Under the pieces are notes generated by a model that saw only the letters and a list, made by a program, of their open reading frames with translations, was not told where the DNA came from and searched no databases. A stretch of DNA of 13,487 bases from Clostridiales bacterium (lineage in GTDB: Bacteria > Bacillota > Clostridia > Lachnospirales > WQUN01): positions 1-13,487 of the forward strand of contig JAISZF010000103.1 of assembly GCA_031269415.1 (NCBI GenBank). The letters run 5' to 3'. Shown here piece after piece: positions 12,982 through 13,487 of this stretch. A program made the translations under genes and the position numbers. Within the stretch, counting starts at the first letter, position 1. Each line of letters starts with the position of its first letter.

Positions 12982-13485
12982 TTACGCAACCATCTGAATA
13001 CTGTAAAATCGGGCACGTTTAACAGATGGCGGTAAGCCGCCATTAGCGCTACAGATTCGACGGTTATTCCAATAGCTCATAAAGTACCGGAATACAAGGC
13101 TTTTAACTTCTGAAGCCCGCATTCTGGATGTGTTATATTTATAAAAGCATTCCTCTTTGGCACGGCCCCACATACTTTCGCATTTGGCATTATCGTGACA
13201 ACGGCCGCCAGCGGAATTCATACTCTGCAGTATATGACTTCGCAGGAGAACGTCTTTAAATGCCTCGCTGGTATACTGGCTGCCCCTATCGGAATGCAGG
13301 ATAACCCCATCCGGACGATAATTCGATACGGCCTGGTTTACGGTTTGCATGACAAGTTCTTTACGCATATTATCATCCATTGTCAAACCGACAATCGCGT
13401 TATCATAACAGTCAAATATGCCTGAGATATAGAGCTTTCCGTCTATCGTTGGCAATTCGGTTATATCAGTTACCCATTTTTCATT
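12982..13485 (-). CDS. IS3-family transposase (OrfB, DDE integrase core), C-terminal part
   Basis: Catalyses cut-and-paste/copy-out transposition of the IS through an rve-type DDE integrase core. The visible 167 residues run from NEKWVTDITELP to the natural stop. The three acidic residues are present: Asp in WVTDIT (codon 13465-13467), Asp in HSDRGSQYTS (13288-13290) and Glu in AKCESMWGR (13177-13179). The last two are separated by 36 residues, one more than the textbook DD(35)E, which matches the clostridial subgroup with the GGRCHDNAKCES sequence. The terminal YWNNRRICSANGGLPP is a hallmark of this IS3 subgroup. The reading frame continues off the right edge, so the start, helix-turn-helix part and upstream OrfA are not seen. 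No frameshift or stop interrupts the visible part, so the copy may be active. Confidence 0.9.
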   Translation of the reverse strand, partial: NEKWVTDITELPTIDGKLYISGIFDCYDNAIVGLTMDDNMRKELVMQTVNQAVSNYRPDGVILHSDRGSQYTSEAFKDVLLRSHILQSMNSAGGRCHDNAKCESMWGRAKEECFYKYNTSRMRASEVKSLVFRYFMSYWNNRRICSANGGLPPSVKRARFYSIQMVA

Positions 13486-13487
13486 GG

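Larger units (their letters stand above)
12850..13487 (-). mobile_element. IS3-family insertion sequence, 3' part only
   Basis: The transposase ORF on the minus strand and the TGTCAAG-tipped inverted repeat downstream of its stop define one end of an IS3-family element. The end is placed at 12850 because IS3 termini begin TG and the repeat tip fits. The other end, the first ORF and the rest of the second ORF lie beyond the window. Target-site duplications cannot be checked without the far end. If the inner arm is the true terminus, the boundary would instead be near 12918. Confidence 0.6.

Overview
The window reads as a stretch of an integrative and conjugative or mobilizable element from a Bacillota host, probably Clostridia or Negativicutes. 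The evidence is gene content and strong AGGAGG-type ribosome binding sites. One very large adenine-methyltransferase/SF2-helicase fusion protein, a RadC-like JAB protein, an archaeo-eukaryotic-type primase, a TnpV-family ORF and a clostridial-type IS3 transposase together are characteristic of gut and anaerobe Firmicutes elements. The species cannot be named from the sequence alone. No integrase, relaxase, coupling protein or type IV secretion gene is visible, so this is an accessory/DNA-processing segment and not the whole element.

Layout. Positions 1-243 hold no gene but contain two hairpins, a 16-bp perfect palindrome and a repeated 11-12-bp word, just ahead of a small winged-helix protein (244-507). 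A two-copy-domain protein of unknown function follows closely (518-1387). Next comes the 2,623-residue methyltransferase/helicase polyprotein (1463-9334, GTG start). Inside it, in the +1 frame and with its own strong Shine-Dalgarno, lies a complete tnpV-like gene (2310-2666). Two terminator hairpins (9367-9395 and 9401-9436) close this block. A second block carries the RadC-like protein (9567-10445) and a primase (10541-11485). An Rpn/YhgA-like PD-(D/E)XK nuclease gene (11580-12608) follows. From 12609 to 12981 there is no gene. That stretch holds a dense set of nested hairpins that looks like a structured RNA, then a 72-bp imperfect inverted repeat that probably marks an IS end. The window closes in the C-terminal half of an IS3-family transposase on the minus strand.

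How the genes may work together: the large protein, RadC-like protein and primase fit DNA processing, replication or protection of the element during transfer; the HTH protein may control the block. The Rpn-like gene and IS3 copy look like later passengers. The observations most worth pursuing are the overprinted tnpV inside the helicase gene and the unassigned structured RNA next to the IS3 end, which I can only tentatively compare with omegaRNA-like elements.
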